From the NCBI RefSeq assembly GCF_027924905.1, contig NZ_AP027055.1:682001-746000 (forward strand): a DNA stretch of 64,000 nucleotides. Direction: 5' to 3'. Each line of letters begins with the position of its first letter. Within the stretch, counting starts at the first letter, position 1. Under the pieces are notes generated by a model. It saw only the letters and a list, made by a program, of their open reading frames with translations. It had not been told where the DNA came from and searched no databases. The translations under genes and the position numbers were made by a program. Shown here in pieces: positions 8,446 through 15,559 of the stretch. The stretch comes from Limnohabitans sp. INBF002 (lineage in GTDB: Bacteria; Pseudomonadota; Gammaproteobacteria; Burkholderiales; Burkholderiaceae_C).

Positions 8446-10060
8446 GACTAAAGCAACCTTGACCAAATTCCCTGGCATTCACCGCCGCCCAGACTCTGGC
8501 ATTTATCAGTTCGGTCTTAGAGCCCCAAAAGAACTCTTGCATCATTTCCCTAGTGGTTGGGCTATTCGCTGTTCTTTGAAAACGGCAGACCTCCGCACGG
8601 CCAATGAGCAGGCTAAAAAACTGCAAGCTGAGTGGAGCGCTCGTTTTGAAGCGATGCGAACAGGTAAAGCCATTCCCGTGGATTTGGCAGACGTTCGCAC
8701 AAAGCTTTTAAACCGTCTAGAGCAGCTTCTGGTTGAAGTTGATCACCAGTATCAAGGTCTGTCCGTTGAGGAGCGTCTAGAGCGCTCTGATGCTTTAGCG
8801 TGGCAGCTTGCCGATACCCGTTCATGGGTGTCGGGTGGGGGCGTGCCTGATTGGGCAGGTGATTGGATGGAAGAGTTGGATTTCCCCCGCTCTGCACTTT
8901 CTGATTCTGAGGCTATGGGACACCTCTTGACAGTTCTTGAAATTCGTCACGAGGCGTTGACTGACGAAACCAGAACGTTCCCCAAGCGGGTGTCGGTGAT
9001 GAGCTCACGCAGGGGATTGTTAGAGTCGATGGGCGTAGCCGCCGCAGGAAAGTCTTCGACACAACTTCTGACTAAGGGTGCAGCACACAAGATGTCGGAT
9101 GCGTTGGCTGTCTGGCTAGAGACTGAGCACCCATCAAAAACGATTGGAACTTTTACTCGTCACGTAAATCAGTTTTCAGAAATGATGAGCGACCCCACGT
9201 TGGAAGTTATTGATAAGCCGTTAGCTATTGAATTTAGGGACAGTTTGCAAAATTGGGCGGTAGAAAACAACAGAACAGCAAACACCGCTGATAACGTTTT
9301 GGTGACCATACGTGCGATGACTAATGTTGCACGTGACAAGGGCTGGATTACAGCCAATCCGTTCGAGAGGTTGAGTGTAAAGATCGGCGGGCGTGTATTA
9401 GCTAAGCGCGAGCCTTGGTTGCCTCAAGAGTTGAAAGTTCTTTTTGATGACCCAATTTGGCGGGATTACGAGTTACCAAAAGATAAAAAGGCAGGAGCAG
9501 ATGCTGCTTATTGGATTCCATTGATTGCTTGCTACACAGGAGCGCGTGCTTCGGAGATAGCGCAGCTATGGACGGACGATATTGCCGCTGATCTTGGTGT
9601 CGAAGTTATTGAGTTCAGGGCAAACACAACTCGGAATCAAAGCCTCAAAAACGAAGGCTCTTGGAGAGCCGTGCCAATGCACACGGAGCTGATCCGATTG
9701 GGCTTGCCGGAGTACGTGCAGTCCTTACCGAAGGGCCCGCTTTTTCCATTGCTCCCTGTTAAAGGGGCAAATGGAGCAGGAGGACAGTTTGGACAGTGGT
9801 TCGGTAATTTCAAGCGTGCCAAGGGGTTCGAAAGCTCAACTAAAACATTGCACTCTTTCAGGCACCTAGTTGCAAGTGAGCTTCGTTTGCTTTCAGTTGC
9901 AGAGTCCTTGGCTGATGCCATCACAGGACACACGACAGATAGTGTGGTTAGAAAGTTTTACTGTGCAACTATCAGGCGACATGCTGAACGGCTCAGACCC
10001 GAAATTGACAAGCTCAGCTATGAAAACTTATCCCTTCCTAGAGTCTGGAAGGCTTGCTAA
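8444..10060 (+). CDS. Tyrosine-type site-specific integrase of the tRNA-Asp element
   Basis: The 538-residue recombinase starts at a GTG. The N-terminal 60 residues (SGIYQFGLRAPKELLHHF and KTADLRTANEQAKKLQ) resemble the DUF6538-type arm-binding start of many proteobacterial island integrases. A core-binding domain follows at about 215-310. The catalytic domain shows YTGARASEIAQL (first Arg near residue 367), LHSFRHL (HxxR near 470), ITGHT (His near 496) and the tyrosine in KFYCATI near 506. All catalytic positions are present, so it looks active. It reads away from the tRNA it targets. It excises and inserts the element at the tRNA-Asp 3' end. Confidence 0.93.
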   Translation: MTKATLTKFPGIHRRPDSGIYQFGLRAPKELLHHFPSGWAIRCSLKTADLRTANEQAKKLQAEWSARFEAMRTGKAIPVDLADVRTKLLNRLEQLLVEVDHQYQGLSVEERLERSDALAWQLADTRSWVSGGGVPDWAGDWMEELDFPRSALSDSEAMGHLLTVLEIRHEALTDETRTFPKRVSVMSSRRGLLESMGVAAAGKSSTQLLTKGAAHKMSDALAVWLETEHPSKTIGTFTRHVNQFSEMMSDPTLEVIDKPLAIEFRDSLQNWAVENNRTANTADNVLVTIRAMTNVARDKGWITANPFERLSVKIGGRVLAKREPWLPQELKVLFDDPIWRDYELPKDKKAGADAAYWIPLIACYTGARASEIAQLWTDDIAADLGVEVIEFRANTTRNQSLKNEGSWRAVPMHTELIRLGLPEYVQSLPKGPLFPLLPVKGANGAGGQFGQWFGNFKRAKGFESSTKTLHSFRHLVASELRLLSVAESLADAITGHTTDSVVRKFYCATIRRHAERLRPEIDKLSYENLSLPRVWKAC

Positions 10061-10210
10061 TCTCGAAGCTAGCATGGACTCAAGCCTGTTCATATCTGTT
10101 TCATTTTGATTTTCATCGTTGAGTTAAGAACTCTTGTCAATACCCCGCGTCGGATTGCTACAACGGTACCTATTGACCCGAATCTCTCAGTTTGAGAACC
10201 TAGAAATGTT

Positions 10211-10270
10211 GATCGCACCCAACGTGCTTCGAGCCTAAAAAGCTTGTCGTACGCGGTGCGATCTTCTTTT
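10211..10270 (+). terminator. Large hairpin with U-tract between integrase and the next gene
   Basis: GATCGCACC (10211-10219) pairs perfectly with GGTGCGATC (10255-10263) around a 35-nt loop, and the downstream arm runs into TTCTTTTT. It may end integrase transcription or act as a leader structure, because the start codon at 10294 lies only 30 bases after the stem. The rest of 10061-10293 shows a small GAGTT/AACTC hairpin at 10121-10133 and no gene. Confidence 0.5.
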
Positions 10271-10293
10271 TGGCTTTTAAAAAGGATCGGGTA

Positions 10294-10866
10294 ATGATTG
10301 AACAACTGGAAAACGAAGCGATGAGCTTGCTTGCCGCCAATGTGGACAGTAAAGCGCGTGTCCGCGTGAGTGCGGCACACGCAGGCAATGGAATTGACGT
10401 TACTGCCAGAGGCAAGCGTGGGGGCGGTGTGATCTATGGATATAGCTATGGTGGCGTTCGAGTTGATCGTTCAAACTTACTTCTGCTGACGTGCCCTGAG
10501 TCTGCGTGTGAGCTTAGTCAGGCCGTGCAGCGCAAGTGGAGAGAAGAGCATGGATCGGCGAAGCCATCTTCTGAGCGTAAAGGCAGCCTGAGACTGAAGG
10601 TCGCGAGCTTGTTTACTGAAACCCCAGTTGTTGTGGGTTCTCGAAACTGCGTGGCACGCCCTGCATCGTTTGAGTGCGTCACACCTTGTCCCGTGGGTGC
10701 ACATGCTCCGATTCGCATGCACAAGACAGGCTGGGACTTGTTTGAGAACGGGCGTTGCATAGCTGGTGGCTTAGTCCGTCAGTCAGAGACAAACATGCTT
10801 ATCCCTCTACTACCGACCTTGGAGGCTGCTAAGGGTTGGCTAAGCGCTTCTCAGAGTGCCGCTTGA
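10294..10866 (+). CDS. Hypothetical protein, element cargo
   Basis: The 190-residue product is not recognised. The ATG at 10294 is chosen because AAAAGGA sits about 8 bases upstream; a TTG-initiated extension to 10270 is less likely. No signal peptide or membrane segment is visible. The N-terminal third is a mixed alpha/beta stretch with GKRGGGVIYGYSYGGV, and cysteines occur in CPESACEL, NCVARP and VTPCPVG, too irregular for a clear zinc motif. It is followed after 36 bases by the SIMPL-domain gene and probably shares its transcript. It is encoded in AT-richer DNA like the rest of the element. Confidence 0.65.
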   Translation: MIEQLENEAMSLLAANVDSKARVRVSAAHAGNGIDVTARGKRGGGVIYGYSYGGVRVDRSNLLLLTCPESACELSQAVQRKWREEHGSAKPSSERKGSLRLKVASLFTETPVVVGSRNCVARPASFECVTPCPVGAHAPIRMHKTGWDLFENGRCIAGGLVRQSETNMLIPLLPTLEAAKGWLSASQSAA

Positions 10867-10902
10867 GTGAACCCAATCAATTGAATTTAAAAGGAATAGA
10901 AC

Positions 10903-11568
10903 ATGAATGAGCAATCTGAAATTCATATTGAGGGGCGTGGTGCAGTGGATGCGAAGCCGGATGGAATGTGTCTTTTAATAAAGGTCAGCTCGCTGAGCCA
11001 TGACTATCCACAAGCTCTTAGCGGGCTGAACCAGAAAGTTGCGGCAACCAATGCTGCATTGCGTGAGGCTGGGGTTAAAGCACTTGCCGTTACAAAGGCT
11101 TATGTGATTACTGAGCAATGGCGTAATCAGTACGACGAGGCTAAAAAGAAGTTCTTGGGGCATCAAGCGACACAAGCTTTGGAGGTAACGATTCCCTTGG
11201 ATCGTGAGTTGCTTGGGCGAGTAATTAAGGGGCTAGCCTTGAGTGATGCGAAGCCAAGCGTGTCAGTTGATTTTGTTGTTAGGGATATGAATGCCGTTAT
11301 GTTGTTAGCTCGTCAACGTGCCGTGGAGCACGCTAGTGCAACTGCGCTAGATCTTGCTAAATCTGCAGGGCTTCAATTGCGTGGAGTGAAATCCATGACT
11401 TACAAGTCACAAAGCCATTTAATAAACAGTAGCTTGGAACTCAATCTGAATTCAAACATTGACTACTGTTTAGATCTGACTCCTGACGTGAATCCCGACT
11501 TTGTTCGAGGAGAGGAAAACGTGAGCATTGTTTGGTTTGCCTCTAACAGTCCAAAAAATAACGACTAA
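10903..11568 (+). CDS. SIMPL-domain (DUF541, YggE-like) protein without signal peptide
   Basis: The 221-residue product starts IHIEGRGAVDAKPDGMCLLIKVSS, the first strand of the SIMPL/DUF541 fold, and continues with the characteristic late block VDFVVRDMNAVMLLARQRAVEHASATALDLAKSAG, broken here between helix and strand as in YggE/BP26. YggE-type proteins are normally periplasmic and form ring-like oligomers; this one has no signal peptide and should be cytoplasmic. A good ribosome site (AAAAGGAATAG) precedes the ATG. Function in a mobile element is unknown; interaction with a partner encoded next to it is an inference only. Confidence 0.7.
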   Translation: MNEQSEIHIEGRGAVDAKPDGMCLLIKVSSLSHDYPQALSGLNQKVAATNAALREAGVKALAVTKAYVITEQWRNQYDEAKKKFLGHQATQALEVTIPLDRELLGRVIKGLALSDAKPSVSVDFVVRDMNAVMLLARQRAVEHASATALDLAKSAGLQLRGVKSMTYKSQSHLINSSLELNLNSNIDYCLDLTPDVNPDFVRGEENVSIVWFASNSPKNND

Positions 11569-11704
11569 AAAATGAATTGAGTTTTTGAGCCACCACCTGT
11601 GATGTTTCGTTTTGACGGTTTTCCCCCATACCTCGGGTATGTGTTTCCATCATCCACGGAGTGCGGTTCGGTGTGCTCTTCTAATAGATTAAAAGGAGTT
11701 CCGT

Positions 11705-12163
11705 ATGGGTTTTTTTTCTAACATGTTCGAATCGTCTTATGTGAAACAGCATAGACAGGCTGCGCTTGGTGCTGAGCAATTACGATTGGCTGCAGCCAGA
11801 GCACTTGAAATTGAAATTCAATTACTGGTGAAACAGATGGGGATCGCAGCCTCCCTGCATGCGGAAGCATATAGAAGAGGGTTTAAGGAAAACGGGCTTC
11901 ATGAAATCGCAGGAGACTTTGTGTCAGCGTCTGTTGAGCCAGCCGAAACAATAAAGTGGTACACCGAAGGTGCGCCTAAGGTTCAGGCTTATCTTGCAGA
12001 AAAAAAGCATCAAGCTAATTCCGTCACATCGTTAACCGAACTCTCGGAAATGGAGTTACAGCTGCGCGACCACTATGTTAAGAAAAAGACTGAAGTGACT
12101 GAAATGATGATGAAACTTGCTCGACTAAATCGAGACACAGCCCCGATATTGCGGCCGCGTTGA
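11705..12163 (+). CDS. Hypothetical helical protein, element cargo
   Basis: The 152-residue product is not recognised. It is predicted by eye to be mostly helical, with an alanine/leucine-rich stretch at about 20-50 and a heptad-like C-terminal region (about 110-145) with charged residues and MMMKLARLN. No signal peptide is seen. AAAAGGAG lies 6 bases before the ATG. The 136 bases upstream contain a small CATACC-TCG-GGTATG hairpin (11627-11641). A 12-bp stem hairpin follows the stop at 12179-12208. Confidence 0.6.
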   Translation: MGFFSNMFESSYVKQHRQAALGAEQLRLAAARALEIEIQLLVKQMGIAASLHAEAYRRGFKENGLHEIAGDFVSASVEPAETIKWYTEGAPKVQAYLAEKKHQANSVTSLTELSEMELQLRDHYVKKKTEVTEMMMKLARLNRDTAPILRPR

Positions 12164-12180
12164 GCTTAAGTTAATCGACC

Positions 12181-12283
12181 TGTCCGGAAGAGACCACTTT
12201 CGGACAGGTTATCTATGGGTGTCCATAAGGTAGCTTGACAGAGTTTTGGACACATGATTTAATTCGTACATCCCTTTTGGACA
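12181..12283 (+). promoter_or_regulatory. res-like region: five TGTCC half-sites before the serine recombinase
   Basis: Five copies of a TGTCC-R-D-A-A half-site occur: 12181 (+), ending 12206 (-), 12220 (+), ending 12252 (-) and ending 12283 (-). The first pair forms a 26-bp site (12 + AC + 12), the second pair a 33-bp site (12220-12252), and the last a half-site 14 bases before the gene. Known Tn3-type res sites have three subsites of about 28, 34 and 25 bp in this order, with site I farthest from the resolvase gene. The same DNA at 12179-12208 can fold as a hairpin with a 12-bp stem, so a transcriptional terminator role for the first pair is an alternative. Confidence 0.55.
12235..12263 (+). 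promoter_or_regulatory. Promoter of the serine recombinase, inside the res-like region
   Basis: TTGACA at 12235-12240 is a perfect -35 hexamer and TTTAAT at 12258-12263 matches the -10 at five of six bases, spaced 17. It overlaps the second and third putative recombinase sites, so the protein would repress its own gene, as in Tn3 tnpR. Confidence 0.65.
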
Positions 12284-12296
12284 TATGGAGATCATC

Positions 12297-12881
12297 ATGA
12301 GTCGAGTTTTTGCTTATTGCCGCGTTAGTACAAACGAACAGACCACGGACAACCAAGTCCGAGAGATCGTTGCTGCGGGTTTCAATGTTGACCCTAAGCG
12401 AATTATTACTGAAATAGTGTCTGGGAGCGTCGCCGCCCTTGAACGAAAAGGGTTTGCTTTGCTGCTGAATAAATTAGAGTCAGGCGATGTTTTGGTAGTT
12501 ACTAAGTTAGACCGACTAGGGCGCAATGCCATGGATGTTCGATCAACTATCGAAATGCTTGATGCTGCTGTAATTCGTGTTCATTGCCTCGCTCTTGGTG
12601 GTGTGGACTTAACTAGCCCAGCCGGAAAGATGACCATGCAAGTCATTGCTGCGGTAGCTGAGTTTGAGCGTGATCTATTGATTGAGAGAACCCAAGCGGG
12701 AATCAGCCGAGCTAAAGCTGCGGGCACGCATTGTGGGCGGCCAAATCGTTTGACACCAGATTCATCTAAACAAGTTCTTGCTCGCCTGAAGGATGGGATT
12801 TCCGTGGCGGCTTTGGCTAGAGAGCTTCAGGTGAGCCGACAAACAATTATGCGCATTAGAGATACGGCTGTTGTTGGTTGA
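12297..12881 (+). CDS. Small serine recombinase (resolvase/invertase family)
   Basis: The 194-residue product starts [20 protein letters not shown]; the nucleophile is Ser11 in the YCRVST motif with the partner arginine before it. [12 protein letters not shown] and the [15 protein letters not shown] helix are the standard catalytic-domain blocks, and the C-terminal HTH (about 160-190) is [24 protein letters not shown]. Length fits the resolvase/invertase group (180-200). The ATG at 12297 is preferred over 12285 because GGAG lies 6 bases before it. The upstream repeats suggest a resolvase that recombines its own res site; a DNA invertase is possible, but no second inverted site is seen in the window. 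Confidence 0.9.
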   Translation: MSRVFAYCRVSTNEQTTDNQVREIVAAGFNVDPKRIITEIVSGSVAALERKGFALLLNKLESGDVLVVTKLDRLGRNAMDVRSTIEMLDAAVIRVHCLALGGVDLTSPAGKMTMQVIAAVAEFERDLLIERTQAGISRAKAAGTHCGRPNRLTPDSSKQVLARLKDGISVAALARELQVSRQTIMRIRDTAVVG

Positions 12882-13014
12882 AGGGTACATATAACGCAAC
12901 AAGTGTGGGTAGCTTTAAGTGAGTACTTAAATATCCATTCTTGATTTTTGGCAATTTCCTTAATCTTCTATAGAAGAAGAGGAGGGGAGGAAGCCTTTTC
13001 TATGAAAGCGTGAA

Positions 13015-13776
13015 ATGAACCAATCTAATAATGCTGGCCTTTGTAATTTTCCTGATGACTTATGTCTTGACATTCAGGATGTTAGTGAGTCACATCGAGC
13101 TTTGAATGAGCCTGTCGATGGTGTGAGTGCTCCTGCTACCTTTGAAGGCGCTAAACCAAAAAAGAATACGAATTTTGATGCTAAATGGAAAGAAGCTGCC
13201 CTAGATCTTCAGGCGAAATTGAGTGAAGCTTGCGATCAGTTAACAAAGCAGTGGTTAGTTAGAAATGGTTATGGCAATGGGCGTGATTGCCGATTGAGAA
13301 TTCGTAGTGAACATCGTGTAAGTGTTAAACCAACTGCCGGTAGCGGAAATGCTTTTAATGCAATTATCCAAACGATACTTACTCGAGAGGGGGCTTTACA
13401 GACTCAAGCGTTTGTTCGTTCAAGGGCGCAGGAGATGTGTCCAACAGTTCCGGTCACGAAAAATTGGAATCAGCCATTGCCGTCGTGGGCTATCAATAAG
13501 GTGATGACGAAAGTGGCTGGCTTTGGTTCTCCGTTTGACACTATCAAACTCAAAAAAGGAGCGACTCTTAACGACCTGCATGCTGCGAGCAAAATTGCCG
13601 TACAAAAGTTCCAAGGCAGAGCAAAAACTTTTACCCCAGAGGTGCTGTTGTCGGACACTCACTTGATTGTTAATGGCGTTCCCTTTGCGATTTCAAAGAA
13701 CAAGTCTGGCGGTAAAGAGTACTCTTGCGTCCGCGTAAGTACGTCGAAGTTTCAAGAGGCGCTTGCTAAGCGGTGA
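13015..13776 (+). CDS. Hypothetical protein, element cargo
   Basis: The 253-residue product is not recognised. It looks soluble, with no signal peptide or membrane helix. Residues about 55-90 form an amphipathic helical stretch (KWKEAALDLQAKLSEACDQ) followed by a basic region CRLRIRSEHRVSVKP; the C-terminal 60 residues are rich in lysine and hydroxyl residues. The purine-rich AGAAGAAGAGGAGGGGAGG tract lies about 25-40 bases upstream of the start, rather far for a ribosome site. The gene stands alone between the recombinase and a convergent membrane-protein gene. Confidence 0.6.
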   Translation: MNQSNNAGLCNFPDDLCLDIQDVSESHRALNEPVDGVSAPATFEGAKPKKNTNFDAKWKEAALDLQAKLSEACDQLTKQWLVRNGYGNGRDCRLRIRSEHRVSVKPTAGSGNAFNAIIQTILTREGALQTQAFVRSRAQEMCPTVPVTKNWNQPLPSWAINKVMTKVAGFGSPFDTIKLKKGATLNDLHAASKIAVQKFQGRAKTFTPEVLLSDTHLIVNGVPFAISKNKSGGKEYSCVRVSTSKFQEALAKR

Positions 13777-13801
13777 TCTCAGACTCATCCATTCTCATGA
13801 A

Positions 13802-14668
13802 TTAAGTTTGCTGGACTGTCTTTGTCCAAGCCTGCGTTATATCGAACCAGACAGTTTTTGTCCTGCCATCGGTTAAGCAAATGTCTAACTTGTCGAAGAT
13901 TCTGTCATTGCCCTCGATAGTCGCTTGGCTTGAAAGTACCCAGCCGGATGATCCACCGTACAACTTATTTAGATAGCCATACTCGACATCTCTTTGCAAC
14001 TCTAAAGAAGAGGCAGGAAGCCAAATAATTTCGTGATCGTCTGGGATAGGGACAAGGCTTCTAGCAATTGAGGGCTTCGTGGAGGGTGCTTCAGTTAGCG
14101 AGGCGATACGTGCTTTTATGTAGCGTGCTCGTGTTCGATTTTCATCGCCGTCCGTTTCAACAAAGAGACGTGTCCAGAGTCCTTGATCAATATTTCCGGA
14201 TGTGATTTCGTTGGCTATACGTGCGTAGTCACTGTTTGATGGTTCATCAATTGCCTTCGTTGCTTGAGAAGCGTTTGCTGCCGATGTACCGCTCGAAGAC
14301 TCTCGCGCTTTTGAGAGCTTTTGCGTTCCTGTGTTTCCTTTCACGCTACCTGCAATTACCTTCTGGTGCTCCCAGCGGTTCTTCACATAGACACCGTTAA
14401 TGATCCAAACAACTGGATTGAATGATAGGACTGTTGATGCAACAAACGCGTACCTGTTGTACTTCAGCATAGAAATACAAACGGCACCATAGGCCAACGT
14501 AAAAATCATGCTCGTGAGTACCCATTTCTTATCGAGCAGCGTCATGAATACAAATGGAACTCCAAGCCCTAAATTTAGCCAAGACCAGACCAACCACCAA
14601 GTAAAGCCAAGCTCTTGTTGATTGGTGGAAGTACGGGGGACATTTATTGCATGTGTGTTGGGTTTCAT
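13802..14668 (-). CDS. Hypothetical membrane protein with C-terminal cytoplasmic domain
   Basis: The 288-residue product has a hydrophobic N-terminal half with about four membrane segments between residues 22 and 95 (TWWLVWSWLNLGLGVPFVFM onwards). A Ser/Ala-rich linker follows, then the block ANEITSGNIDQGLWTRLFVE-TDGDENRTRARYIKARI. That block matches a short helical motif (GxxDxxLWxxLFxExxGDExKxxAxYIKxR) seen at the C-terminus of many bacterial membrane or zinc-ribbon proteins of unknown role. It is divergent from the XRE gene across a 108-bp gap containing tandem repeats, which suggests control by that regulator. Confidence 0.65.
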   Translation of the reverse strand: MKPNTHAINVPRTSTNQQELGFTWWLVWSWLNLGLGVPFVFMTLLDKKWVLTSMIFTLAYGAVCISMLKYNRYAFVASTVLSFNPVVWIINGVYVKNRWEHQKVIAGSVKGNTGTQKLSKARESSSGTSAANASQATKAIDEPSNSDYARIANEITSGNIDQGLWTRLFVETDGDENRTRARYIKARIASLTEAPSTKPSIARSLVPIPDDHEIIWLPASSLELQRDVEYGYLNKLYGGSSGWVLSSQATIEGNDRIFDKLDICLTDGRTKTVWFDITQAWTKTVQQT

Positions 14669-14729
14669 TTATTGAGTTTGTCGTTCTGATTTGTTACCGT
14701 TTTGAGTTGGTTAGTCTGCCATAAATCAA

Positions 14730-14759
14730 ACTCATAGTGTGTGTACTCATAGTATGTAT
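14730..14759. repeat. Tandem 15-bp repeats between the membrane-protein and XRE genes
   Basis: Two adjacent 15-bp units, ACTCATAGTGTGTGT and ACTCATAGTATGTAT, match at 13 of 15 positions. Each contains ACT-CAT-AGT, a small dyad. They lie in the divergent promoter gap and could be operators for the XRE protein. Confidence 0.4.
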
Positions 14760-14776
14760 TTGGGAAGACTTGAGGC

Positions 14777-15031
14777 GTGCCAAAGTTCTCCTCAAATCCA
14801 ATCTCAAAAGAGAAAGTCCAAGTGACTTTTGGAGCGGCGCTTCGCGTATTTAGGGAGAAACAAGGACTCACGCAAGAAAAATTGGCTGAGCTTGCGGATC
14901 TTCATACCAACTATGTGAGTTCGGTGGAAAGAGGGGAGCGGAACTTGTCTTTGCATAACATTGCTAGGCTTGCTAATGCGCTCGCCATCCCCGTTTCAAT
15001 GTTAGTGGGTTCTCTTGATCCAAAACAATAG
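14777..15031 (+). CDS. XRE-family HTH transcriptional regulator
   Basis: The product is 84 residues from a GTG at 14777, or 69 from a GTG at 14822, which has the more usual distance to the HTH. It is a single Cro/C1-type HTH domain: TFGAALRVFREKQGLTQEKL, then ADLHTNYVSSVERGERNLSL and IARLANALAIPVSMLV. Single-domain XRE proteins of this size in islands often repress recombinase or excision genes. Tandem repeats just upstream may be its operators and would also control the divergent membrane protein. Confidence 0.85.
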   Translation: MPKFSSNPISKEKVQVTFGAALRVFREKQGLTQEKLAELADLHTNYVSSVERGERNLSLHNIARLANALAIPVSMLVGSLDPKQ

Positions 15032-15082
15032 ACGAATTATCGAATTGATGATTAAATGGAACTCCAATTAAAAGGAAGTTCT

Positions 15083-15319
15083 ATGAAAAAACTAATCGCA
15101 ATTTTGGCTCTCATCGGATTAGCAACATCTGCTTTTGCCCAGTACGGTCAATACGGCCAACGTGATGTCCAAGTTGATGGTCATACCAAGCGTGACGGTA
15201 CTTATGTTGAGCCGCACCATAGAAGTGCTCCTAACAACACCCAATACGACAACTACAACAGTCGCGGTAACACCAACCCCTACAACGGTCAGCAAGGTAC
15301 GCGTAACCCTCGCTATTGA
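15083..15319 (+). CDS. Small secreted protein of the GYxRxxGTYVxPHxRS type
   Basis: The 78-residue precursor has a signal peptide MKKLIAILALIGLATSAFA and a short mature part rich in Gln, Tyr, Asn and Gly. VDGHTKRDGTYVEPHHRSAP and NSRGNTNPYNGQQGTRNP match a motif found in many small proteobacterial secreted proteins of unknown function, often encoded in islands and phages. AAAAGGAAG 6 bases before the ATG at 15083 decides the start over 15056. It is the last gene before attR. The 113 bases after it hold only the candidate arm site and attR. Confidence 0.75.
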   Translation: MKKLIAILALIGLATSAFAQYGQYGQRDVQVDGHTKRDGTYVEPHHRSAPNNTQYDNYNSRGNTNPYNGQQGTRNPRY

Positions 15320-15370
15320 ACTTGCATGAGCATGTTGCTACACTTCTCACATTGAAACTCTGTGAAACAT

Positions 15371-15390
15371 ACCGTGTAATTTCAGCGTGT
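15371..15390 (+). repeat. Candidate integrase arm-type site, right
   Basis: This is the partner of the block at 8426-8445 and lies about 43 bases inside attR. Paired direct repeats near both ends fit arm-type sites for a tyrosine integrase, but only two copies are seen. Confidence 0.4.
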
Positions 15391-15432
15391 TTCTTTGGCT
15401 AATTCTCTAGGTAAAACGTGGTTTTTGGGCCT

Positions 15433-15452
15433 GTCCCGTCCACTCCGCCAAA
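15433..15452 (+). repeat. attR: distal direct repeat
   Basis: This is the second exact copy of the tRNA-Asp 3' end. It is followed after 4 bases by a strong UUCG-loop terminator that was probably the original terminator of the tRNA operon. Confidence 0.92.
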
Positions 15453-15456
15453 TAAA

Positions 15457-15488
15457 AAGCCTAAGTAGTTCGCTACTTAGGCTTTTTT
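15457..15488 (+). terminator. Strong UUCG-loop terminator beyond attR
   Basis: A perfect 12-bp stem AAGCCTAAGTAG / CTACTTAGGCTT closes a TTCG tetraloop and is followed by TTTT. It starts 7 bases after the CCA of the attR copy, the place where the tRNA operon terminator would stand in the uninterrupted chromosome. Confidence 0.93.
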
Positions 15489-15529
15489 CTTTTCGCTTCA
15501 TTCATGTTTGATGAGCTTGCCGAAAAGAA

Positions 15530-15558
15530 AAAAAGGGGCACCCTACGTGCCCCTTTTT
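15530..15558 (-). terminator. Bidirectional terminator after the VHL-domain gene
   Basis: AAAAAGGGGCAC / GTGCCCCTTTTT closes a 5-nt loop and lies directly at the stop of the reverse-strand gene at 15560. A and T tracts on both sides let it work in both directions. Confidence 0.9.
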
Positions 15559-15559
15559 G

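Larger units (their letters stand above)
8313..15452 (+). mobile_element. 7.1 kb integrative element in tRNA-Asp
   Basis: The region is bounded by an exact 20-bp direct repeat: the 3' end of tRNA-Asp and a second copy 7.1 kb downstream. The first gene inside, reading away from the tRNA, is a tyrosine integrase, the usual arrangement for tRNA-targeting genomic islands. The interior is visibly richer in A/T and uses codons unlike the flanking chromosome. Cargo: a SIMPL-domain protein, a serine recombinase, an XRE regulator, a membrane protein, a small secreted protein and three proteins of unknown function. No replication, conjugation or phage structural gene is recognisable, so it is either a satellite that needs helper functions or a remnant. 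Confidence 0.9.

Noticed and set aside
12179-12208. Hairpin after the 11705 gene taken as a plain terminator
   Set aside because: The stem is good (12 bp, 6-nt loop) but there is no U-tract, and the same bases form the first pair of recombinase half-sites. It is kept as an alternative reading only.
14665-14871. 68-residue reverse frame whose stop overlaps the membrane-protein start (ATGA)
   Set aside because: Most of it is antisense to the XRE gene and to the tandem repeats; the overlap could be chance. A coupled short leader peptide cannot be excluded but is not supported.
8313-15452. Island as a prophage or conjugative element
   Set aside because: No capsid, portal, terminase, tail, relaxase, coupling protein or type IV secretion gene is recognisable in the 7.1 kb.
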